Below, piece after piece: positions 47,601 through 64,000 of a DNA stretch of 64,000 nucleotides. Each line of letters starts with the position of its first letter. The stretch's first letter is position 1. The stretch comes from Delphinapterus leucas (Eukaryota > Chordata > Mammalia > Artiodactyla > Monodontidae). Both the position numbers and the translations under genes were made by a program. Below the pieces are notes generated by a model, which was given only the letters and a program-made list of their open reading frames with translations, was not told the origin of the DNA and ran no database searches. The stretch lies in the NCBI RefSeq assembly GCF_002288925.2, contig NW_022098062.1, positions 9,780,605 to 9,844,604 on the forward strand, read 5' to 3'.

Positions 47601-50600
47601 CATTCGCAGAGAGGGCTGCTGACCTCTGCTGGAGTGTAAGAGGAATACAGCCAATCTATTCCAACCTCGGAAATGCAGGTCCCAAGCATTTATGAGGAAT
47701 CACGCAGACAGCGTGTCTCCATTCATCCCCTTCACCTTCTGCCTCGATGGACAAAGACCGAGAGGCAGAGGAGCCGCAGTACCACCCCAGCGGGGGCCAG
47801 GGCTGTTCCGCTCTCCTGAAAGGATGGAGAGCAGACGGTGACCATCAGAAGGGCTGGGAACGGGAGAGCTGGGAGAAGGGAGAGGGGCCTCCACAGACAC
47901 ACGGGGGTCACGGAGGAAGGGCAGACCAGGAGGCACTTGGTAAACCATTAAAATACAAATACAGCATGGATGAGTATAAGGAGTTATCATCACAATGAGC
48001 TGAGCATTGACAGGGCGTAACCATGATCAGAAAAAGGGAAGAGTTGTCTGAGTAGGTGGGGCCTGGGCCTCCATCTCCCATCCAGAGCATTTCATACTTT
48101 CAGCTGTTTTATACAGTGGGGTTCACTGCTAAAAACATGTTGGAAACACAGTGCACTGAAAAAAATCAATGAACCGATACGTCCTGCAGATACCTACTTA
48201 TAAGCTTAACCTTTGCTTTCTGCTGTGTGTTGAGAGTGAAATAAAGTCGGGTTGGAATTCATGGGGGAGGGACAGAGGATGGACAGCTGTACAGGAGGAA
48301 TGTACCGAGGCTGGACTGGAGGTACCCGCTATGCGGCTCCCATACGCTTAACCTTTGCTTTCTGCTGTGTGTTGAGAGTGAAATAAAGTCGGGTTGGAAT
48401 TCATGGGGGAGGGACAGAGGATGGACAGCTGTACAGGAGGAATGTACCGAGGCTGGACTGGAGGTACCTGCTATGCGGCTCCCATACGCCACTCCCACGG
48501 CACAGAAGCTGTTGTTGGGCACGGCAGCGATCTCTCCTGCACACCTCGTGCCATGGTGGTTGCCATTCTCCACATCCGGGTGGGGCATGGGGTCAGGGTC
48601 GTTAGAGTTGAGGTCATAGCTGCCCTCGGGGCTCTGAAACAAGGTGGGGGAACGGGCGGGGCATGTGGTCACTCGCTGGTTACAAGGGGTCAGGTCTTGG
48701 AGCTCAGGGAGAGAGGGGAACTGGGATTTGGGGGCTCTAAGCCAGCACTGTGGGTCCATCTCTGCAAACCACATGGGCTGTGAGATATGAGGACAGGACA
48801 CCTTGAGGCAAAACTGAGAAGTGCTGCAGCTCTTGGAAAATTTCTCTCTTGGCTACTATAGATGTGCCTAGGAGCCGCTTCCATGGTGTGGGAAGCCTGG
48901 GATAAAAGAAGTTTGGGGCTACCTAAATGTCAGGCTTTAAGGAACTTGTGCAGAGAGGGAATCTGCCCACAGGGGCCACTCCTTACTCCCCAGGGCAGGG
49001 AGTGGCAGCAGGAACCAGGAAGTGTCTCCCTTGCTGAGTTGGAGCCACGTCCAGTGTCTTAGCTACCAGGCTGGAAGGCTGGCTGCGGAAAAGGAGTAGA
49101 TGAAGAACACCATCCCACCTTCCAGGCCCTTTTATTTTTTTTTTTTTTTGCGGTACGCGGGCCTCTCACTGTTGTGGCCTCTCCTGTTGCGGAGCACAGG
49201 CTCCAGACGCGCAGGCTCGGCGCGCACGGCTCACGGGCCCAGTCGCTCCGCGGCATGTGGGATCTTCCCAGACCGGGGCACGAACCCGTGTCCCCTGCAT
49301 CGGCAGGCGGACTCTCAGCCACTGCGCCACCAGGGAAGCCCTCCAGGCCCTTTTATTTGGCCCAATGACCTCTAAGAAAGGGGACAGGCCTGAGGGAACA
49401 TCAAGAATCAGGTAAGGCCCGGCGGTGGCTCGGGTCGTTCCAGTGCCACTCACATAGTTGGGTGCGATGTCCTGGATGGTGTGCTCCACACCGTCGTCCA
49501 CGACCACCACGGTCACCCCTTGCCCCGTTACATTGCGCTCCCATACACCTGTCACGTTGATGTCCCTGCCGGGGCTCCGCCGGTTATTCTGCAGGAGAGA
49601 CAGGGTCAGGAACTATTCTCTGAGCCCTGGGAATCCAGTGACACGCAGTATAGCCCATAGAGAGACAAGTTACAGCGAGCAGCCCCTGTGCACTCTTGGC
49701 CACCGTCAAGGAGCCAGAGAGAGGTTGTAGACCAATAAGGGTAGGTGGGGACAGAGCTAAGGAGGGACACGTGAGAGCTTTGCCACAGCCTAGGTCTCCG
49801 GGAAAGCCTGGCATCACTCACATGCAATAAGGGTGACAAGGTGGCTAGGGTCAAGGGTTGGATAATATAATTCGTAGGCCATATGATATACATTATATTA
49901 ACACCGTATAATATAATGTTACTAGTTAACTCTTGTAAAGTGTTTCCCATGTGGGCCCAAGTACATTAGTTCACTTAACCATAACCATAACCATTACAAT
50001 CTCCATTTGACAGAAAGGGAAACTGAGGCATGGAGAGGCTAAACAGTGCACCCAAAGGTACACGCTAGTCAGTGGCAGGAGGCCCAGGCAGCGTGGTCCC
50101 AGGACCCACGCCCAGCCATTGCAGTCCGCCGGATCTCTGGATATGAGCACAGGGAAGGTGGAGCCCGAGGATGAAGCCCACTGTGGAAGCCCACAGAAAT
50201 GTCTCCCCAGGCAAAGGATGGGGGCACTGAAGAGTGACACAGACAAGAGGCCACTAAAGCACCGGGTACCCCCCGCCCAGCCATCTGAAGCCAGAAGCTG
50301 CAGGGCTGGACTCACCAGGTGCCACTGCTGCGGGTACTTGGGGTCATTGAAGTGGACGCTGCGCTTGGTCCGCTTGAGCAGCCTCTGCTCTGAGTGCCAG
50401 CTCACGGCTTCGTGCCTGGCCAACACGGCCTCCACCTGCTGCCGGACGGCCTCCACCTGCGGGGCCTGCCGATGCCCTGCCGGCTGGACCAAGAGGTAGT
50501 GCCCCTGGAGCTCCCCGATGCGTCCTGCATTCACCAGCCCTGCCGCCTGGGCCAGGGCATCTGCCCGCTGCTCCAGCGACTGTTCTTCCCTTTCGCCTTC

Positions 50601-50786
50601 TGGGCTGTCCACACGCACCGCCCAGCTCAGCCCCTCCAGACCCTGGGCCCCAGGCCCACCTGCCCCCACCAGGCCCATCACCCAGGGAAGCAGTAGGAAG
50701 AGCCCGGCTAGCTCCAGGCAGAGGCAAGTGGGCCTGGGGCCCAGGGGGGCATCTGAGTGTGGCACTTTCTGCCTCCCCTTGGGCAT
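29658..50786 (-). CDS. PCSK7: Proprotein convertase subtilisin/kexin type 7 (spliced, 15 coding exons, 787 aa)
   Basis: A membrane-anchored, subtilisin-like serine endoprotease of the secretory pathway that cuts precursors after paired basic residues; shedding of transferrin receptor 1 is a known activity. The start codon (50786) begins [10 protein letters not shown], 12 nt inside the exon whose acceptor is at 50799-50800. In order: hydrophobic signal segment about residues 22-42; prodomain ending KRTKR before SVHF; catalytic domain with D188 (VVVVDDG), H229 (NGNHHGT), oxyanion N330 (ASGNGG) and S407 ([10 protein letters not shown]); P domain about 480-640; one membrane span about 668-689; and a cytosolic tail ending EAQIC. 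The usual mammalian length is 785. All phases close. It is convergent with TAGLN and divergent from RNF214. A tandem duplication touches the third coding exon's donor. Confidence 0.97.
31085..31290 (+). repeat. MIR SINE fragment
   Basis: Blocks 'ggttcaatttccagtcctca', 'gtgtgacctcacacaagtca' and 'gggcctcagttttt' match MIR, interrupted by an A run. It lies in a PCSK7 intron. Confidence 0.55.
31860..31980 (+). repeat. MIR SINE fragment
   Basis: 'ctagctctgtgacttgtttcctcatttgtaaag' style sequence is followed by 'taggattaaag'. It abuts the L1 end on the right. Confidence 0.55.
31982..32148 (+). repeat. L1 LINE 3' end (cetartiodactyl type)
   Basis: A 5'-truncated copy. 'gggaacatatgtatatgtat', 'cactttgttataaagcagaa' and 'caattatactctaataaag' precede an A run, the standard 3' terminus of young cetartiodactyl L1. 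No ORF2 remains. It lies in the PCSK7 intron between 32327 and 31624. Confidence 0.9.
33144..33418 (+). repeat. tRNA-derived CHR-type SINE, longer type
   Basis: GGGCTTCCCTGGTGGCGCAG head, a long body and a '(aaat)n' tail. Flanks AAAGGGTACACAG (33131-33143) and AAAGGATACACAG (33419-33431) are the target duplication. Confidence 0.93.
34297..34345 (+). repeat. Fragment of tRNA-derived SINE
   Basis: Only the head remains: 'ggaattccctggctgttcag' then 'tggttaggactctgtgctg'. Confidence 0.75.
34365..34487 (+). repeat. MIR SINE fragment split by a younger SINE
   Basis: 'atgggctctggagccaccca', 'ggttcaaatcccagctctgc' and 'tttactagctatgagaatta' are MIR blocks. The CHR SINE at 34504 lies immediately after them. 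Confidence 0.7.
34504..35163 (-). repeat. One tRNA-derived SINE split by an artefactual gap
   Basis: A single 16-bp target duplication CATGGTTTATCATTTT (34488-34503 and 35164-35179) encloses the whole block, so it was one insertion. Positions 34614-34828 and 34930-35144 are identical base for base, on either side of 100 Ns. The biological element is about 344 bp. Confidence 0.95.
34830..34929. other. Assembly gap (100 N)
   Basis: Exactly 100 Ns, the conventional placeholder for unknown size. Flanking identity suggests the true gap is negative, meaning overlapping contig ends. Confidence 0.97.
35730..35777 (-). repeat. Fragment of tRNA-derived SINE
   Basis: Reverse head only: 'cacggagtcctaaccactgg' then 'ccgccagggaagtccc'. 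Confidence 0.8.
36305..36356. repeat. AT-rich inverted repeat (hairpin)
   Basis: Arms 36311-36326 and 36335-36350 are 16 bp, complementary except one base, with an 8-base loop ACGTACAT. Pairing resumes for five more bases beyond one mismatch. It lies in a PCSK7 intron. Confidence 0.8.
36495..36698 (-). repeat. Cetacean CHR-type SINE
   Basis: T run, 'gcggtacgcgggcctctcac' body and 'ccaccagggaag' head, bounded by 15-bp duplications CCCTCCCCAGATTCT (left copy ends 36494; right copy 36699-36713). Confidence 0.94.
37215..37325 (+). repeat. L2 LINE 3' end fragment
   Basis: 'ctgagggcaggaatcgtgtc', 'tagtacagtgcctgggatga' and a terminal 'tagaatgaatgag' match the L2 3' end. Confidence 0.7.
38875..39045 (-). 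repeat. hAT-Charlie relic
   Basis: 'ccagccacatgtggctattt' and terminal 'tagaaagttctcttggacac' match a common mammalian hAT-Charlie family; a relative in the other orientation occurs at 63425. Confidence 0.6.
44940..45070 (-). repeat. L2-like fragment
   Basis: 'tatcaattacctaccctaag' followed by 'acctgatctcaaggagccca' resembles a common old LINE/SINE-derived stretch. The family assignment is tentative. Confidence 0.4.
48204..48487. repeat. PCSK7: 142-bp tandem duplication spanning a PCSK7 exon/intron junction
   Basis: Copy A 48204-48345 and copy B 48346-48487 differ at one base (48327 C, 48469 T). Copy B contains the last 20 bases of coding exon 3 (48487-48468) and its donor; copy A, downstream on the minus strand, repeats those 20 bases and a second donor at 48325-48324. 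No stop codon interrupts the extended reading frame between the two donors. Confidence 0.97.
49138..49341 (-). repeat. Cetacean CHR-type SINE, young
   Basis: Bounded by perfect 17-bp duplications TCCAGGCCCTTTTATTT (49121-49137 and 49342-49358). It lies in the PCSK7 intron about 110 bp beyond the exon 2 donor. Confidence 0.95.
49930..50070 (-). repeat. MIR SINE, reverse orientation
   Basis: 'atttgacagaaagggaaact' and 'gaggcatggagaggctaaac' are reverse MIR blocks. It lies in PCSK7 coding intron 1. Confidence 0.65.
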
Positions 50787-50798
50787 CAGAGCAGTAGG

Positions 50799-52912
50799 CT
50801 GCAGACAAAGAGAAAGGACATCAGAGGTAAGAGCGCGATAACACGGCACACCTGGAAATCCCTAAGCCGTGCCTTTTAAATCATTAAACATGTGATCCTC
50901 TCCTGTTATTCACAGTTATCTCTGACCAACAGGGATAAGCCCCCAGGGGCAGTGTGGGCCAGCACGAACCCGGTGGGTCCCTCAGTGGCATGATTATCAC
51001 TAGATAATCAAGCAGGATGTCCAGCTGCTAACAGGCACCGTGCTGCTCTTTCCCACTGTTGCCATGAAAAGGGCTCAAAAGTCACAGGACTCCTGCAAAT
51101 TCCTGGCAGAGTCATGACCGTTCTTTAGAAGAGACCCTCCTCCCTTCTTCAGAGGCGACAGAAATCTTTCCCCAGCTGACGTCTTGGTCCCCTTGTCCTG
51201 AGGGCTAACTCCCCGCAGTGGGGCCCCGTTCCCACCTGGACCCTGAGTGAGGCTGAGCTCCTGGTCTGGCTAACCACCTCACGCTCATTTTGTGCAAACG
51301 GAGAAAAGGCATCCCTTTCGCTGTGAGCAGTGGTGACTCCAGGCACAGACTGCAGACCTGTAGGCCCCAAGAAAACAAGAAATGGTGTCCTCCCAAACCC
51401 AGTGGAGCAAGCAGAGGCTGGCCACGAACTCTAGGATCCGTGATCAAAGAAACTGCAAGTGACTAAGTATCAGTTCCAGGAATCCCAAATAGGTCACAGA
51501 CTAGAACCGAACTGGTCCAGTAAGGCCAGATCAGTGCATAACCCAGAAACCGTACTTCTCGACCTAAACGTCAGGCCATCGTCTTTTCTTTTTTTCCTAG
51601 ATGCCTAGAAGAGGGCTTGAACTCTTAGCAAAAACCCCTCTTGAAAAAGTAGGTGGTACTGCTCCCTAGAAGTCCAGGGGGTAGCTAACTTCCTGATTTC
51701 TGCTCCTGTGGATGCCAGGGGAAGTAAGAGTAGGCGGGAGGCGGGTGAAATGGGGAAAACCCGAGCATGCAAACAAAACTGAACAGGCATTAAGAGGCAA
51801 GTGGACACTCTGGGGAGAACGGGTGATTGGAAAGCAGCACTAAAGGGCTACCCTTAGTCACTAGCTCAGCAAGTCGGCTGAGAAGTGAGGGCTCAAGCTC
51901 TAAACCTGGGACTGCCACCCATGGTTTGACAGAAGAGCCAAATGAGAACTGGTGGGCAACTGTGGGGACAGAGACAGGTGAATGCGTGACAGAACATGTG
52001 TGTCCCTATTGGTGGCTGGGCTTCAGAAGCATCTGCTCTCTACGGGGGTGGGGTGTAGGGGGGGTCACCTTGAGGTAGGGCTTAGTACCCACACAAATAT
52101 GCAAATGGATTAGTCTCAAAACATTACATAACATGGGTATTTTACCGAAGTCTCTTTGGAAAGGGAGAAGGGGACTTCCGCCACCTAACATTTCCCTCCC
52201 CAAATCTACATATCTCCTCTCTTTTCCTCTGAGGTTCCCGGGCAAATTCCTCCCTGCGCTCCAGCAGCGTCGACTGTCCCAAGATATTCAGGTGTCCTTC
52301 CCAGTGTGCACACAAAAATCTTGTTAGATAGCCTGATAGTGACCCAACTAGGCAGGCTCCTTCAATCTCAGTAGAGCCCATAGATTCCCGGAAGAGAGGA
52401 GAAACCTGACCACTACATCCTCCAGTCCCTCTGGCAGAGCAGTACCTTAACCCCACTCCAGCCCTCACCCTAGGCTTCTGGGTGAGGAAACTTAAATACC
52501 CTCTGAAAGTAGATCTCAAACTTCACCCAACTGCTAGGCGTGTCTTTACAGCTCTGAGGTGCCAAGAGAGAAGAGGAATGATACGGGCAGCCCAGAGTCC
52601 AAGATTCTGCTCCCAAGAGACTGTCCTTCTCGCAACCTCTACACCTGTTCCTAGAAACCAGGCTGCGTACCGGGGTCAGTTTCATTGATTTCCCCCTCCC
52701 TGGCCTCGACTGCCCCGTTCAGTGTGCCCCTCTCCTCGGAGGACCCACACTATCCTGGATCCAAGACTCCGTGGCCCCGTCTCCCTGGGCTCCCCCACGC
52801 CGGGACTGAAGGCGCCCTCTGTACGGCTCCCTCGTCCTCAGACACCGGCTGCCCCCCAGTTCTAGGCCACCCGGACTTCCAATGCCCCGCCCCCACCGAG
52901 TTCTCAACTCAC
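50799..52912 (-). other. PCSK7: PCSK7 5' UTR intron
   Basis: Between the likely noncoding exon 1 donor (52912-52911) and the acceptor at 50800-50799. I find no repeat or exon in it, though an extra alternative 5' UTR exon cannot be excluded. Confidence 0.6.
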
Positions 52913-52995
52913 CCGCCTGGCCGCAGCTGCTGCCGCCGCCTCCTTGCGGAAACTCACGGCTTCCCGGGAGCCCGAGAAGCCAGTGACAGTCGCAT
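52913..52995 (-). other. PCSK7: PCSK7 noncoding exon 1
   Basis: On the minus strand a CpG-rich leader ends 'gctgcggccaggcg' at a strong donor GGTGAGTTG (52912-52911). The 5' end is approximate, just downstream of the ETS-type site. It splices to 50798. Confidence 0.6.
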
Positions 52996-53003
52996 CACTT
53001 CCG
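52996..53003 (-). promoter_or_regulatory. PCSK7: ETS-type site, PCSK7 side
   Basis: CACTTCCG on the plus strand reads CGGAAGTG on the minus strand, a consensus ETS/GABP core near the inferred PCSK7 start. Confidence 0.5.
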
Positions 53004-53443
53004 CCCAGCGGCGCAGCCAATCAGCGACGGGTCCCTCGGCCGGCCCGACCAGCCGGGAGCAACTGGCTGTAGGGGGCCGGCTCCTTCGGGCATCCTCCAC
53101 TGAGAGAGCAGCGTGTGTGGGTGCTCCTCGCGGGCGCCCACCGCCCCGAGTTCTCGGGGCATCTTCAAGAGGGACTTTCTCTATAGGGACGGTCCTCTCC
53201 TTCATGGTGTCCTCTGGAAAGGGCATCTCGGTTGCGACCTTTAAAAACACCTCGTTCCTGTTCTTCCTCTGATCGTCATGACCCCGACTCTCCCCGTAAT
53301 CTTCCTAGAGGGGGTCCTCCCTCCACCAAGTCTCCTTCCTTCTCGCGGTCGCATCTCCCTTAGTCCCTGCGCCCCGGGAGAAGTCCACTAGTATCTTAGG
53401 GGCTTCCTCAGCGTCCGCGACCCCTTGACGGTGCCGGCTCCGG

Positions 53444-53458
53444 CCGCCAGAGGGCGCC
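53444..53458 (+). promoter_or_regulatory. CTCF core motif
   Basis: CCGCCAGAGGGCGCC matches the high-affinity CTCF consensus closely and lies between the two divergent start regions. Confidence 0.6.
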
Positions 53459-53479
53459 GTCGGGGGCGGCGCAGTGCCA

Positions 53480-53615
53480 CCGCGGCCTCTCCTCTGCCGG
53501 CCGAGCCTCGCCCCCGCCGCTCGTGCCGCCGGAAGTGGGAGGTGTCGCGCGCGGGCCGGCGCTCGACCCCTCCCCCCAGGCTCGGCCGCCCCCTCCCCCC
53601 GCTCCGCCCGCTCAG
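53480..53615 (+). other. RNF214: RNF214 noncoding exon 1
   Basis: A GC-rich leader ends 'gctccgcccgctcag' at donor GTGAGTCC (53616). The start is approximate. An ETS-type CCGGAAGTG (53529-53537) lies within or just upstream. It splices to 55171. Confidence 0.6.
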
Positions 53616-54884
53616 GTGAGTCCCGTCCCTCCCCCCCCTTCCCTCCCGGGGGCGCGGCGCGGGAGGTGTGTGCGGGGCGGGCGCGCGGGCGGGGGCTGCG
53701 GCTCGAGGGGCTGGGGTCGGGGCGGGGGGCGTGGAGGGAGCTGCGGGGATGGGGGGCGGGGGTCCCGGCCTAGAAGTGGGACGGGGGTGGCAGCCGGGCG
53801 GGGGGCGAGGGCAAGGTGCGGAGGGGCTCTGGCCGGAGGAAGCTGCAGGCTGGGCCAGCCCCCTGTGGAGGGCGGCCGGGACCACCGGCGTCGCTTCCCC
53901 CCATTGTCCCCTTCGCGACCGTCCCCCGATCTCCCCCCGAGGACCCGTCGCTCCCAGCGTCGCCGTCTGGTCGCCGCCAGGTTGCGGTACAGGGCTTCCC
54001 TTGGCTCCTTCGACTTAAAGCCCCCTGCCGCAGCCTCCTGCCAGATGTCCCTGTCCCTCTCCCCTTTGGGCTCTCAGCCACGGAGTCGCACGTAGGACCC
54101 GTGCCCTGTGGTTTCGTTTCCCGGGCGCCAAGGACCCCCGGCCCGGGCCCTGATGGGGCAGGATGTTTGCACCTGTGCGAGCAGTAATGGCGATCTGGGG
54201 CCTGTTTTCTCCCGGGAGCCTCGTATAATTTGATGAGGGAAACTGAGGCACGGGGGGTCTCCGGCCTGGGACTGAAGTGTGGACACAGCCCAGCCTCCAT
54301 GCCTGCCCTATGCGCCCTTGGAGGGTCAGGGATGTACCTGGGATGCTATTAAAATAAAAACAAGAATTTAAACTAACCCTGTGTTACACCACCAACCACC
54401 CGCCCCCCCCCCCCGCCCCAATATTCATTTTTATTCTTCCTCTTCACCACAGAAGGCGTGAGTTTGTCCTGCAACATCTCTTACTTGGATTACCGTGTTT
54501 TTCAGCTTCTCATTTTCATGCTGGAGTAACCAAGATTCTCATACTCTGGCACCTTTAGTAACTCTAAAGAGTCTGTACTTTCCTCAGTCAGTGGTTGTCA
54601 GACTTTTCCCATCTGTGGGGAACCCAGAGTAAAAGTGAAAGATACTTGGATTGCCCGATAAAATATTGCTTTTTCTCTCTCACACGAACATCTCCAAATT
54701 AATGGAGAATGCTTTTAATGTAACAGCCATAAAATGATTTTAAAACATAAGCTATTATTGATGTTAGGCCCCAAATCACATCCTTTGTAAATGATACTAG
54801 GCAAGGTAGGTAGGCATGTGGATCATTTGGAAGATTCTCATGGTCTGTGAGACTGCATTTCTCCTAAAGTGAAAAAGCTTTGCG

Positions 54885-54955
54885 CACATATGTGTGTGTG
54901 TATATATATATATATGTATATATATACATATACATACACATACATATATAGTGAC
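54885..54955. repeat. TG/TA alternating low-complexity tract
   Basis: 'gtgtgtgtatatatatatat' continuing as 'tacatatacatacacataca' is nearly self-complementary and could extrude as a cruciform. It lies in RNF214 intron 1. Confidence 0.8.
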
Positions 54956-55017
54956 GTGTGAGGATTGATATCCCTTGGGACCTATTGCATGTAATGGCTC
55001 TTTTAATATCCTACTAG

Positions 55018-63861
<8,844 letters not shown>

Positions 63862-64000
63862 TAAAATTGGCAATAAGTAAAGTATAGTCCCTAATCAGAC
63901 TTTAATTTTGTTTTCAAATTAATAGAAATAGAAAAGCAGTATTTAACTTTTTAATGGTTATCATAGAATTTTAAGGATAAACAAGAACCTTCGAGGGCAT

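Larger units (their letters stand above)
29658..50786 (-). other. PCSK7: PCSK7 coding-exon map
   Basis: Minus-strand coding exons, 5' to 3': 50786-50316 (exon starts at 50798), 49588-49454, 48633-48468, 47137-47047, 46134-46080, 45627-45489, 44660-44560, 42082-41915, 41472-41365, 40946-40844, 32483-32327, 31624-31530, 30712-30619, 30405-30288, 30020-29658. The sum is 2364 nt, 788 codons with stop. All introns are GT-AG. The intron between 40844 and 32483 is 8.4 kb and holds the only assembly gap. Confidence 0.94.
52850..54100. promoter_or_regulatory. Bidirectional CpG-island promoter of PCSK7 and RNF214
   Basis: A dense CpG block contains the head-to-head first exons of PCSK7 (-) and RNF214 (+), about 500 bp apart, with no TATA box. 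ETS-type motifs face each gene (52996-53003 and 53529-53537) and a CTCF-type motif sits between (53444). G-rich clusters at 53640-53860 on the plus strand could form quadruplexes. Confidence 0.75.

Noticed and set aside
48259..48801. 180-codon frame containing PCSK7 coding exon 3
   Set aside because: It is intron read-through on both sides of the true exon 48633-48468; recorded only as part of the tandem duplication finding.

Overview
This window is vertebrate nuclear DNA, almost certainly from a cetacean. Genes are split into short exons with GT-AG introns, and promoters sit in CpG islands. Introns carry at least a dozen tRNA-derived SINEs of the cetacean CHR type (conserved core such as TTCCCTGGTGGCGCAGTGGT), many with intact target-site duplications, plus an L1 3' end and old MIR, L2 and hAT-Charlie relics. 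The gene order SIDT2 - TAGLN - PCSK7 - RNF214 matches human 11q23.3.

Layout. 1-4300: flank upstream of SIDT2 with repeats and no gene I can recognise. 4.3-21 kb: SIDT2 (+), a CpG-island promoter and 26 coding exons giving 835 residues, ending at an ATTAAA signal near 20945. 21-22.6 kb: short spacer with a strong CTCF core motif. 22.6-28.4 kb: TAGLN (+), with the two classic SRF CArG boxes and four coding exons giving 201 residues. 28.6-53 kb: PCSK7 (-), 15 coding exons giving 787 residues, tail-to-tail with TAGLN. 52.9-53.6 kb: a shared CpG-island bidirectional promoter. 53.5 kb to the end: RNF214 (+), with the first four coding exons present and the gene running off the window. Every exon was placed by reading splice sites and checking codon phase. 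All four reading frames stay open with no disabling change.

The genes are neighbours rather than a pathway. SIDT2 is a lysosomal multi-pass membrane protein, TAGLN a smooth-muscle actin-binding protein, PCSK7 a secretory-pathway protease and RNF214 a RING-type ubiquitin ligase. I see no new multi-gene system. The most unusual items are small-scale: (1) a 142-bp tandem duplication across an exon/intron junction of PCSK7 that duplicates the splice donor; (2) an antisense retrocopied 3' UTR in SIDT2 intron 10 whose 20-bp target duplication contains the branch-point and pyrimidine region of exon 11; (3) a 100-N gap inside one SINE, flanked by a 215-bp identical overlap, so the gap is an assembly artefact; (4) a weak donor after RNF214 coding exon 2 whose read-through would give a short, RING-less isoform with a hydrophobic tail.
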